DNA of 6,004 nt from Nitrospira sp. (GCA_005239945.1 SBAY01000208.1:1-6004), one strand, 5' to 3'; counted from the stretch's first letter, positions 1 to 5,831 are shown. The notes: generated by a model from the letters alone, not told the origin. Made by a program: numbers and translations.

Positions 1-11
1 GTATTACCGAA

Positions 12-44
12 GAGCCGTGTGAGGGAAAACCTCAAGCACGGTTC
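12..44 (+). ncRNA. Group II intron domain V (catalytic hairpin)
   Basis: The lower stem pairs 12-20 (GAGCCGTGT) with 36-44 (GCACGGTTC). A two-base bulge follows at A34-A35. The upper stem pairs 21-24 (GAGG) with 30-33 (CCTC), closed by a GAAAA loop. The AGC triad, the two-base bulge and the purine-rich loop are the hallmarks of domain V, the metal-binding active site of the ribozyme. Confidence 0.88.
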
Positions 45-47
45 TGT

Positions 48-93
48 GAGGGGCATTAAGCAATTAAAAGGAGGTTGTTGAATATGTCTACTC
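48..93 (+). ncRNA. Group II intron domain VI carrying SD and start codon
   Basis: The basal helix pairs 48-50 (GAG) with 91-93 (CTC). A90 is bulged as the candidate branch point. G51-T89, G52-C88, G53-T87 and C54-G86 follow, exactly as in the second intron. The distal part differs from that intron's short GTAA-capped hairpin: here 55-63 can pair with 75-83 (one A-G mismatch, one wobble), which leaves an 11-nt loop at 64-74 made of TTAAAAGGAGG. The ribosome binding site is therefore in the loop, and ATG 84-86 lies beside the branch region. The pairing was worked out by hand. Confidence 0.75.
66..74 (+). promoter_or_regulatory. Ribosome binding site of rbr, inside intron domain VI
   Basis: AAAAGGAGG ends 9 nt before ATG 84-86. 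It selects that ATG over the in-frame TTG codons at 75 and 78, which lie too close. The site falls in the predicted terminal loop of domain VI, so it belongs to the intron and not to the original leader of rbr. Confidence 0.8.
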
Positions 94-677
94 GACAGGG
101 ATTAAAAGACACTAAAACCGAGAAAAATCTTATGGCGGCTTTTGCGGGTGAATCTCAGGCGCGCAACCGTTATACCTTTTTTGCCTCACAGGCAAAAAAA
201 GAGGGCTATGAGCAGATTGCCGCTATTTTTCTTGAGACCGCAGATAATGAAAAGGAACACGCCAAACGAGAGTTTAATTTCTTGCAGGGCGGTGAGGTAG
301 AGATTACAGGCAGTTTTCCTGCCGGGGTAATTGGAACTACGGCTGAAAATCTGAAGGCCTCAGCGGCTGGCGAGAATTATGAACATACAACCATGTATCC
401 TGATTTTGCCAAAATAGCCCGTGAGGAAGGGTTTGAAGAGATTGCGGTAGTTTTTGAGGCAATTGTCGTAGCAGAGAAGGCCCATGAGGAACAGTATCTT
501 GCCTTGCTTAAGAATATTGAAACCGGCAAGGTGTTCAAAAAGGATACGGTGGTCAAATGGAGATGCCGTAACTGCGGCTATATTTATGAAGGGCAAGAGG
601 CACCGCAAGAATGTCCGGCTTGTGCCCATCCTCAGAGTTACTATGAAGTCTCTGGTCATGGAGGTGCAAAAAAATGA
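84..677 (+). CDS. rbr: Rubrerythrin (diiron peroxidase with C-terminal rubredoxin)
   Basis: Cytoplasmic non-haem iron peroxidase that reduces hydrogen peroxide with electrons from its rubredoxin domain. The 197-residue product has a four-helix ferritin-like domain (about 10-145) with diiron ligands E23, E56/H59 (ExxH), E97, E100 and E131/H134, then a rubredoxin domain with C161, C164, C177 and C180. Length and domain order match classical rubrerythrins. The start at 84 follows from the SD at 66-74. Residues 1-4 (MSTR) and the first base of codon 5 come from the 3' end of the group II intron; similarity to typical rubrerythrins begins near GLKDTKTEKNL, so the original N-terminus was probably encoded in an upstream exon. 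The stop overlaps the dfx start (ATGA). The function call is firm; the N-terminus of the mature protein is not. Confidence 0.95.
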   Translation: MSTRQGLKDTKTEKNLMAAFAGESQARNRYTFFASQAKKEGYEQIAAIFLETADNEKEHAKREFNFLQGGEVEITGSFPAGVIGTTAENLKASAAGENYEHTTMYPDFAKIAREEGFEEIAVVFEAIVVAEKAHEEQYLALLKNIETGKVFKKDTVVKWRCRNCGYIYEGQEAPQECPACAHPQSYYEVSGHGGAKK

Positions 678-1048
678 CAACCAAGTTGCAAGTTTATAAA
701 TGTAATATTTGCGGGAATATGGTTGAGATGTTACATCCAGGGAAAGGCGAGTTGGTTTGCTGTGGACAGCCAATGACATTGCTTAAAGAAAATACCGTTG
801 ATGCCTCTCTGGAAAAACATGTGCCCGCAATAGAAAGCACAGGACAGGTTATCAAGGTTAAGGTTGGTGCCGTTGCTCATCCAATGGAGGAAAAGCATTA
901 TATCGAGTGGATTGAGGTAGTTAGAGATGGCAAGGTATGCCGGAAATTTCTAAATCCAGGTGATAATCCAGAGGCTCAATTTGGAGGTACGACAGAAGGA
1001 TTAGAGGCAAGGGCATATTGTAACCTTCATGGGTTATGGAGAGCATAG
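674..1048 (+). CDS. dfx: Desulfoferrodoxin (two-iron superoxide reductase)
   Basis: Reduces superoxide to hydrogen peroxide without making oxygen, in the cytoplasm of anaerobes. The 124-residue product has an N-terminal desulforedoxin domain (about 1-36) with Fe(Cys)4 ligands C10, C13, C29 and C30. The catalytic domain follows: E47-K48-H49 (the EKHVP motif), H69, H75, C116 and H119 (CNLHGLW). These give the His4Cys1 iron site together with the Glu and Lys that act in catalysis. Spacing agrees with the characterised two-iron enzymes from sulfate reducers. The start overlaps the rbr stop by 4 bases, so the two are very likely translationally coupled: the peroxide made here is the substrate of the rubrerythrin encoded just upstream. 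No ligand is missing. Confidence 0.96.
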   Translation: MTTKLQVYKCNICGNMVEMLHPGKGELVCCGQPMTLLKENTVDASLEKHVPAIESTGQVIKVKVGAVAHPMEEKHYIEWIEVVRDGKVCRKFLNPGDNPEAQFGGTTEGLEARAYCNLHGLWRA

Positions 1049-1081
1049 GGACACAGGGATAATAATCAGCGGAGAGAATAA

Positions 1082-1900
1082 ATGCCAGAATTACCAGAGG
1101 TAGAAACCATTGTCCGTGGTTTGCAGAAGCAGATTATAGGGAAAAAGATTGTCGGTATAAAGGTGATTTTGCCCAGGATAATCAGGGGCGAGGCAGAAGA
1201 TTTTATTACCCTTGTTTTAGGAACTACCATTCAGAAGGTATGGCGGCGAGGCAAGATGATCGTGGTTGGCCTCTCAACACAACGAAGTATCCTCATTCAT
1301 CTTAAATTGACGGGGCAGTTGGTTTATATCTCAGCAGAGTTACCAATAACTAAACACACTCATCTTATCCTTGAATTATCTGATGGTCAGCAACTGCGAT
1401 ATCTTGATGTGCGTCAATTTGGGTATCTCTGTTTAGTTGATAATTCTTTGGTTCAGGAATTAACCCCGTTAGGTGTAGAGCCACTTGAACTTTCAAGGGA
1501 TAAATTTAAGGCATTGATGCAGTCAAGAAAGGCACTGATAAAGCCGTTCCTCCTTAACCAATCATTCATAGCCGGTATCGGCAATATCTATGCCGATGAA
1601 ATCCTGCACAAAGCAGGCATTCACCCCTTACAACGCACCCACACCCTTGGTCAAATGCAGATAGCAAAACTTTATCAGGCAATGCAAGAGGTTTTGAGGC
1701 AGGCTATTGAGCAAAAGGGTTCAAGCATAAGAGACTATGTTGATTCAAGTGGTCAGCAGGGAGATTACCAAAGGTATCACCAGGTCTATCAGCGGCAAGG
1801 ACAACCCTGCCTTACCTGCCATGAAAAAATAGTTCGGGTAAAGATAGGTGGCCGGTCAAGCCATTTTTGCCCCAGGTGTCAAGAGGAGGAGAGGAGGTGA
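1082..1900 (+). CDS. mutM: Formamidopyrimidine-DNA glycosylase (8-oxoguanine repair)
   Basis: Bifunctional base-excision repair enzyme (Fpg/MutM) that removes 8-oxoguanine and formamidopyrimidines and cuts the abasic site by beta,delta-elimination. The 272-residue protein begins MPELPEVE: P2 is the Schiff-base nucleophile after Met removal, and E3 the catalytic acid. K58 (RRGK) corresponds to the conserved Lys57. LTG (76-78) stands where MTG is common, with R111 and F113 as the other void-filling residues. N169 lies in GIGNIYADE. The C-terminal zinc finger has C243, C246, C263 and C266, with the DNA-contacting R258 before the last pair. An SD (GGAGAG, 1071-1076) lies 5 nt before the ATG, 33 bp after dfx. 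Its position after rbr-dfx suggests an oxidative damage operon. It looks intact. Confidence 0.96.
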   Translation: MPELPEVETIVRGLQKQIIGKKIVGIKVILPRIIRGEAEDFITLVLGTTIQKVWRRGKMIVVGLSTQRSILIHLKLTGQLVYISAELPITKHTHLILELSDGQQLRYLDVRQFGYLCLVDNSLVQELTPLGVEPLELSRDKFKALMQSRKALIKPFLLNQSFIAGIGNIYADEILHKAGIHPLQRTHTLGQMQIAKLYQAMQEVLRQAIEQKGSSIRDYVDSSGQQGDYQRYHQVYQRQGQPCLTCHEKIVRVKIGGRSSHFCPRCQEEERR

Positions 1901-1926
1901 GTTGCTAACAAGAGAAACCCAATGGC

Positions 1927-1954
1927 ACACCCCTGGGAAGGACATTCGGGGTGT
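1927..1954. other. Small hairpin after fpg
   Basis: ACACCCC (1927-1933) is the perfect inverse of GGGGTGT (1948-1954), with a 14-nt loop. It lies 26 nt after the fpg stop. No T-run follows, so it is not a standard intrinsic terminator; it may be an mRNA 3'-end stabilising structure or chance. Confidence 0.3.
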
Positions 1955-1957
1955 AGC

Positions 1958-1964
1958 TAAATAA
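1958..1964. repeat. Direct repeat TAAATAA, left (candidate target duplication)
   Basis: TAAATAA occurs immediately before the left terminal inverted repeat of the palindromic element and again immediately after the right one (2153-2159). The two bases that follow each copy (CT) also match, so the exact length of the duplication is uncertain (7 to 9 bp). Confidence 0.5.
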
Positions 1965-2152
1965 CTGGACTTTGGTAAATTTGCAAAACTTTCTCTATAA
2001 AAGGGGTCAAGGGGTCCAGGGATCAAGGATTCAAGTGATTAAATTCCTTTACCTTCACTTGACCCCTCGAATCCTCGAACCCTTTTTTATAAGAGCTCAT
2101 CTATTCTCGGTATAGTTTTGACTTAATTTACCAAACTTTTGCCAAAGTTGAG
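1965..2152. mobile_element. MITE-like palindromic element, 188 bp, non-coding
   Basis: The ends are imperfect inverted repeats: left CTGGACTTTGGTAAA (1965-1979), right end read on the - strand CTCAACTTTGGCAAA (2152-2138), 12 of 15 matching. TTTGGTAAATT (1971-1981) also has an exact inverse at 2125-2135. A large central palindrome fills 1993-2095. TAAATAA flanks both sides, as a target site duplication would. I see no gene inside. The pattern (terminal inverted repeats, flanking duplication, internal palindrome, no ORF) is that of a miniature inverted-repeat transposable element; the mobilising transposase is unknown. It sits just upstream of the SD of the DsrE-like gene and could affect its transcription. 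The palindrome is certain; mobility is inferred. Confidence 0.55.
1993..2095. repeat. Long imperfect palindrome built of 8-nt units
   Basis: The left arm (1993-2037) and right arm (2056-2095) are imperfect inverse copies around an 18-nt centre. The left arm contains consecutive 8-nt units GGGGTCAA, GGGGTCCA, GGGATCAA, GGATTCAA (2003-2034) and a degenerate GTGATTAA. The right arm, read on the - strand, contains GGGTTCGA, GGATTCGA, GGGGTCAA (2082-2059) and then GTGA. Both arms begin with a TATAAAA stretch (1996-2002; inverse 2083-2091). The left arm has one more unit than the right, as slippage or unit gain would produce. Confidence 0.8.
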
Positions 2153-2159
2153 TAAATAA
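2153..2159. repeat. Direct repeat TAAATAA, right (candidate target duplication)
   Basis: Second copy of the 7-bp repeat at 1958-1964, directly abutting the right terminal inverted repeat and just before the TTAAGGAGG ribosome binding site of the next gene. Confidence 0.5.
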
Positions 2160-2175
2160 CTTAAGGAGGTGCAAA

Positions 2176-2649
2176 ATGTCCGATGGTATTTCTTGTAAGG
2201 TAGAAAGTAAAACAGATGTAATTAGAGTCGCTAAAACAACGAAAAATGTTTCGGTTATGTGCTTTCATGATGAGTTGTGTCAGGTCTATAATGCTCTTAT
2301 GACCGCCTTGAGCCTGCTCAGAGAAGGTTCTAATGTAACCATATTTTTTGGCTCAAGAGGGGTTAATGCCATTCATAAGGATAAGGTTAATGACCTCAAG
2401 TGTCTTCCTGACCAACCCAAAGAGATAGGTGAGGCCATAATGACAAGGATGGAAGAAATGAATCTGCCGAGTGCAGAGGATTTGCTCTTTTACCTTTACA
2501 AGGAAGGGGCAAGGATATTGGCCTGTCCATTAAATACAGAATTATTCGGTATCACCAAAGACAACCTGATTGAAGGGGCAGAGATTGCTAACCCGGCCAC
2601 ATATTACAAAGAGATTGTCATAAAAGCAGATATGAATCTAACTTTTTAG
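2176..2649 (+). CDS. DsrE/DsrF-like family protein
   Basis: The 157-residue, probably soluble cytoplasmic protein has a DsrE-like alpha/beta fold pattern: a first beta strand (about 24-30, NVSVMCF), a helix over about 34-50, a second strand NVTIFFGSRGVNAI (53-66), and a C-terminal GARILACPLNTELFGITKDNLIEGAEIANPATYY-type region (about 111-144) that resembles the Cys-containing loop and GxEIxxPATY segment of DsrE2 proteins. Cysteines are at 7, 29, 35, 76 and 117; C117 is in the position expected for a sulfur-carrying Cys. DsrE relatives carry persulfide sulfur in sulfur relay systems; that role here is inferred. Strong SD (TTAAGGAGG, 2161-2169) 6 nt before the ATG. The next gene starts 15 bp after the stop, so it is probably the first gene of the middle operon. 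Confidence 0.75.
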   Translation: MSDGISCKVESKTDVIRVAKTTKNVSVMCFHDELCQVYNALMTALSLLREGSNVTIFFGSRGVNAIHKDKVNDLKCLPDQPKEIGEAIMTRMEEMNLPSAEDLLFYLYKEGARILACPLNTELFGITKDNLIEGAEIANPATYYKEIVIKADMNLTF

Positions 2650-2664
2650 AAGAGGTAAAATAAT

Positions 2665-3318
2665 ATGACGGAATATAAGATTTTTGAGCAGAAGCGGAGA
2701 AGGAAACAATTCATTATGGGTATTACTTTTCTTGCGGTTCTTATTGGAGGTTGGAAATATCCTCTTTTGGGTTATTTAATCCCGCTGTGCATGTTTTTAG
2801 GCATAGGTATTGGTTTTTTTAGAGGTAGAAAGTGGTGTGATTGGTTCTGTCCCCGAGGCAGTTTCTTTGACACCGTAATTAAACCCTTGAGTTCTAAGAA
2901 AAGGATACCTGGATTCTTTAAGGGTTTGCCTTGTAGGATTAGTATGCTTTCCTTTCTTATGTTAATGATGACTGTTCAAATTATTAAACGCTGGCCCGAC
3001 CCTTATAAGATTGGAATGTTTTTTATCATACTCTTGACCGTTACTACAATCTTGGGTCTCATTTTAGCCATTTTAATCCATCAACGGACATGGTGTTATT
3101 TTTGCCCTATTGGCTCAATGGCAAACTGGGTAGGCAGGAGAAAATATCCATTGAGAATAGATTCTAAATTATGTAATGAATGCAAATCTTGTTTGAATGT
3201 ATGTCCAATTCAAATTGCACCATTTAAATTCAAAGAGAACAAAATTGTATCGGATAGTGATTGTTTGAAATGTAGACTTTGTGTGGTAGGTTGTCCCAGT
3301 AAAGCATTAAACTTATAG
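2665..3318 (+). CDS. Polytopic membrane 4Fe-4S protein (NapH/CcoG-like)
   Basis: The 217-residue protein has about four membrane segments (roughly 15-31, 33-51, 91-107 and 115-138). After the second is a CxxxCP motif (C58, C62); after the fourth a CxxCP motif (C144, C147), one residue shorter than the CxxxCP usual in NapH. The C-terminus carries two ferredoxin-type [4Fe-4S] motifs: C170, C173, C176, C180-P and C200, C203, C206, C210-P. This plan is that of NapH/NosR/CcoG-type proteins, which pass electrons between the quinone pool or ferredoxins and a partner enzyme. The partner is unknown; the DsrE-like and DUF5714-type neighbours are candidates. The charged N-terminus (RRRK, 11-14) is probably cytoplasmic. 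SD AGAGGT (2651-2656) precedes the ATG; the stop overlaps the SD of the next gene. Confidence 0.85.
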   Translation: MTEYKIFEQKRRRKQFIMGITFLAVLIGGWKYPLLGYLIPLCMFLGIGIGFFRGRKWCDWFCPRGSFFDTVIKPLSSKKRIPGFFKGLPCRISMLSFLMLMMTVQIIKRWPDPYKIGMFFIILLTVTTILGLILAILIHQRTWCYFCPIGSMANWVGRRKYPLRIDSKLCNECKSCLNVCPIQIAPFKFKENKIVSDSDCLKCRLCVVGCPSKALNL

Positions 3319-3332
3319 GAGGTGCATCTTAA

Positions 3333-4064
3333 ATGGAAGAAAAAAAGAGGCAGGATTGTATGGTTTGTGGTCAGGGGCTTGAGTATTTGGCCTCAGCAAG
3401 ATCTGTTACCTGCATTTATTGTGGTAAGCAAGAAGAGGGATATTTTCGCTGTCCTATTGGGCATTATGTCTGTAATGAATGCCATAGCCGTGATGGTTTG
3501 GAGGTAATCACCAATCTTTGCCTTTCGTCAAAATCCACTAATCCGCTGGAGATGGCTAATACCATCATGAAGCATCCAAAGATACACATGATAGGTCCTG
3601 AACACCATACCATGATTGCGGGTGTGTTAGTGGCTGCATACAAGAATTTGACCGGTAAGATTGGTGATGATGAAATTCGGGAGGCAATCAAGAGGGGGCA
3701 GACCATCCCTGGCGGCTATTGTGGTCTTTATGGGACAGATGGAGCGGCTATAGCCTGCGGAATAGCCGTATCTGTTATTCTAAAAGCCACCCCACTCTCT
3801 GATACCGAGAGAATAATAGCCAATATGCTTGTCTCAAGGGCATTAGCGGCTATAGCCAATTATCGAGGTTCAAGATGCTGTAAACGAAGCACATGGGTGG
3901 CTCTTGAGACAGCCATCCAATATTTCCGTGAGGTGTTGAAGGTAGAAATGGGGTATATCCCGGCATCAGAATTGAAATGCACGCATAGTCACAGGAATAA
4001 GCAGTGCAGTAAGGCAGATTGTAGATTTTACCAAGGAGAGGAGGTGAGTTTGCATGAAGGATAG
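3333..4064 (+). CDS. DUF5714-type cysteine-rich protein of unknown function
   Basis: The 243-residue protein has an N-terminal metal-binding part: C9-x2-C12 and C27-x2-C30, as in a zinc ribbon, then C40, H44, C47 and C50 (HYVCNECHS). The main domain shows IGPEHH (87-92), IPGGYCGLYGTDGAA (125-139, with C130), C142, a RCCKR motif (181-185, with C182-C183) and a C-terminal cluster C216, C225, C230. I recognise this set of motifs as the DUF5714 family, known from methanogens and other anaerobes and sometimes linked to radical SAM proteins. Its biochemical role is not known to me. The many conserved cysteines and His pairs suggest bound metal, perhaps Fe-S. SD AGGAGGTG (3317-3324) overlaps the upstream stop, and the end overlaps the next gene by 11 bp, so translation is probably coupled. 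Confidence 0.8.
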   Translation: MEEKKRQDCMVCGQGLEYLASARSVTCIYCGKQEEGYFRCPIGHYVCNECHSRDGLEVITNLCLSSKSTNPLEMANTIMKHPKIHMIGPEHHTMIAGVLVAAYKNLTGKIGDDEIREAIKRGQTIPGGYCGLYGTDGAAIACGIAVSVILKATPLSDTERIIANMLVSRALAAIANYRGSRCCKRSTWVALETAIQYFREVLKVEMGYIPASELKCTHSHRNKQCSKADCRFYQGEEVSLHEG

Positions 4065-4473
4065 CTTTTTCATAGCAATTTTGGCCGCTTTTTGCTTTGG
4101 GGTGGGCCCTATTTTTGCTAAAGGGGGACTGACTACGGTAAGCCCTCTGGTAGGATTGACCTTTAGGAATTTCATCGTTACCATCGTTCTGACAGCTACT
4201 CTTGTATCTACCGGCTCCCTGAAGGATCTTTTAAGCGTCACTCCTAAAGGTATGCTCTTAATTAGTCTTGAAGGGATTCTTGCCGGGCTGATAGGACATT
4301 GGCTGTACTTTAAGGCATTAAAGCTTGGGGCAGCATCAAAGGTAGTACCTGTGGTTAGTGTATATCCCTTGTTCGCTCTTCTTTTTGCCGTGGTGCTATT
4401 AGGAGAGAAGCCAACACTTCAAAAGACAACAGGGGTAGTTCTGGTAGTTCTGGGTGCGATGCTTCTAAGATAG
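4054..4473 (+). CDS. Half-size EamA-family (DMT) transporter
   Basis: The 139-residue integral membrane protein has five predicted membrane segments (about 5-22, 33-52, 66-88, 95-116 and 122-138). It ends with the pattern typical of one EamA repeat: SVYPLFALLFAVVLLGEKP (102-120), then a last helix. Usual EamA exporters have two such repeats (about 300 residues); this is a single repeat, so it probably works as a dimer, like other small drug/metabolite transporters. The substrate cannot be read from sequence. The start overlaps the DUF5714-type gene by 11 bp and is set by the SD GGAGAGGAGG (4035-4044) 9 nt upstream. The gene is followed by 45 bp before hcp. I see no frameshifted remnant of a second repeat downstream, so the short length looks genuine. 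Confidence 0.85.
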   Translation: MKDSFFIAILAAFCFGVGPIFAKGGLTTVSPLVGLTFRNFIVTIVLTATLVSTGSLKDLLSVTPKGMLLISLEGILAGLIGHWLYFKALKLGAASKVVPVVSVYPLFALLFAVVLLGEKPTLQKTTGVVLVVLGAMLLR

Positions 4474-4518
4474 AAGCAGAAAGCTCAGGCGTAAAATGCT
4501 AATTTAAGGAGGTGTAAG

Positions 4519-5799
4519 ATGTTTTGTAATCAATGCGAGCAGACACCACCAACTGGCTGTACAAAGATTGGTGTCTGCGGAAAGAATGAGGATGTAGCCA
4601 GTTTGCAGGATATTCTTATCCTGGGAATGAAAGGGATTGCGGCTTATGGCTACCACGCCAGGGAGATGGGGGCAATAGACCCTGAGGTAGATGCATTCCT
4701 ACACGAGGGGTTATTTTCTACCCTGACCAATGTGGATTTTGACGCGGGCAGGTTCATCCATCTGAATCTTAAGGCAGGCAATATGTGTTACAAGGTAATG
4801 GAGCTTCTGGATAAAGCCCATACCCAAAGGTTTGGCAATCCGGTGCCAGCAGAGGTTTCAACCGGCACCATTGCCGGACCGGGGATAATTGTTACCGGGC
4901 ACGACCTGCTTGACCTGGATGAGCTTCTCAAACAAACAGAAGGAAAGGGCGTTAACATCTATACCCACGGTGAGATGCTGCCGGCACATGGGTATCCGGA
5001 ATTAAAGAAATACCCGCATCTGGTGGGAAATTGGGGCGGCAGTTGGGTAGAGCAAAAAAGGGAGTTCGACGATTTTCCCGGGGCAATACTGGGTACCACA
5101 AATTGTGTGGTCAAGCCAAGGGATTCATACAGGGAACGGATGTTTTCCTGTGGTATTGCCGGGCTTGAAGGTGTTCCCCATATTGCGGATAGAAACTTTG
5201 AGCCGGTTATACAAAAGGCATTAGAACTTCCAGCACTCCAGGAGCAGGAAGGCAGCAAGATTACCACAGGCTTCCATCATACTAATGTTCTTGCCTTAGC
5301 GGAGAAGATTGTTGGTGCGGTCAAGGAGGGCAAGATCAGGCACTTCTTCCTCATAGCCGGCTGTGATTGCCCTGGTAAAGGTATGGACTACTATACCGAG
5401 CTTACCCGAGCCATACCGCAAGATTGTATTATTCTAACCCTGGCCTGCGGTAAGTTCAGGTTTAACCGGGAAGACTTCGGGGATATAGGCGGTATCCCCC
5501 GGCTCATTGACCTGGGTCAGTGCAACAATGCTTACTCAGCCGTGCAGATAGCTGTGGCTCTGGCCGGAGCGTTTGGATGTGGAATTAACGACCTGCCACT
5601 ATCCCTGGTTCTTTCATGGTTTGACCAAAAGGCTGTAGCCATACTGCTCGCCCTGTTTTACCTTGGCGTCAAAGGTATCCGTATTGGTCCTAAACCACCA
5701 GCATTTGTTTCCGAAGGCGTCTTCAAGGTTTTGCAGGACACCTTTGACTTGAAACTGATTGGCAATCCCCAGGACGACCTGGCAGAGATGCTGGGGTAG
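4519..5799 (+). CDS. hcp: Hybrid-cluster protein (Hcp), short form
   Basis: Fe-S-O enzyme known as hydroxylamine reductase and, in several bacteria, NO reductase against nitrosative stress. At 426 residues it is shorter than the roughly 550 of class I and II Hcp and fits the short class III form, which lacks part of the N-terminal helical region. The N-terminal Cys motif C3-x2-C6-x7-C14-x5-C20 holds the [4Fe-4S] cluster. Hybrid-cluster ligands can be matched to the Desulfovibrio enzyme by motif and spacing: H128 (GHD), E152 (THGEMLPAHGYP), C196 (TTNC), C282 (AGCDC), C310 (LACGK) and C335 (GQCNNAYS). The last ligand, normally Glu in SWYEQK, is D369 in SWFDQK (codon GAC, 5623-5625). Strong SD AAGGAGGT (4506-4513). 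It is probably co-transcribed with the genes before it and the rubrerythrin-like gene after it. Confidence 0.95.
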   Translation: MFCNQCEQTPPTGCTKIGVCGKNEDVASLQDILILGMKGIAAYGYHAREMGAIDPEVDAFLHEGLFSTLTNVDFDAGRFIHLNLKAGNMCYKVMELLDKAHTQRFGNPVPAEVSTGTIAGPGIIVTGHDLLDLDELLKQTEGKGVNIYTHGEMLPAHGYPELKKYPHLVGNWGGSWVEQKREFDDFPGAILGTTNCVVKPRDSYRERMFSCGIAGLEGVPHIADRNFEPVIQKALELPALQEQEGSKITTGFHHTNVLALAEKIVGAVKEGKIRHFFLIAGCDCPGKGMDYYTELTRAIPQDCIILTLACGKFRFNREDFGDIGGIPRLIDLGQCNNAYSAVQIAVALAGAFGCGINDLPLSLVLSWFDQKAVAILLALFYLGVKGIRIGPKPPAFVSEGVFKVLQDTFDLKLIGNPQDDLAEMLG

Positions 5800-5831
5800 A
5801 TAACCAAAACTTAAAAAGGAGATGAAGAAAG

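Larger units (their letters stand above)
1..96 (+). mobile_element. Group II intron, 3' end (domains V-VI), body outside window
   Basis: Only the 3' end of this intron is inside the window. It shows a domain V hairpin (12-44) with the AGC catalytic triad at 13-15, then a domain VI helix (48-93) with a bulged adenosine at A90, then GAC, which gives the usual intron end in AY. The predicted 3' splice site is after C96. The same arrangement recurs on the - strand at the right end of the window, where the domain V is identical at 28 of 33 positions; one difference is a compensated base pair (A22-T32 here, C-G there). The short 33-nt domain V and the CTACTC end resemble group IIC introns. Domains I-IV and any reverse transcriptase would lie to the left. 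Unusually, the 3' end overlaps the first codons of rbr. Confidence 0.85.

Noticed and set aside
360..779. - strand open frame opposite rbr/dfx (139 residues)
   Set aside because: Lies over two well-identified genes, has no recognisable domain and no SD; shadow frame.
1887..1903. 17-nt exact direct repeat AGGAGAGGAGGTGAGTT, also at 4034-4050
   Set aside because: Both copies are purine-rich gene ends/SD regions; flanking sequence does not match, so convergence is likelier than a mobile or regulatory repeat.
1927..1961. Hairpin after fpg as an intrinsic terminator
   Set aside because: No T-run after the stem; kept only as a low-confidence hairpin.
1902..1964. Short TTG-started frame (20 residues, MLTRETQWHTPGKDIRGVAK) after an SD-like GGAGG at the end of fpg
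   Set aside because: Too short, no recognisable family, and the GGAGG is explained by the Glu/Arg codons ending fpg. The frame could be a remnant of a gene cut off near the MITE-like element, but nothing supports that.
1972..2001. Possible promoter, TTGGTA and TATAAA 18 bp apart, inside the palindromic element
   Set aside because: The -35 matches at only 4 of 6 positions and both boxes are part of the inverted repeats; too weak to annotate, though it would read toward the DsrE-like gene.
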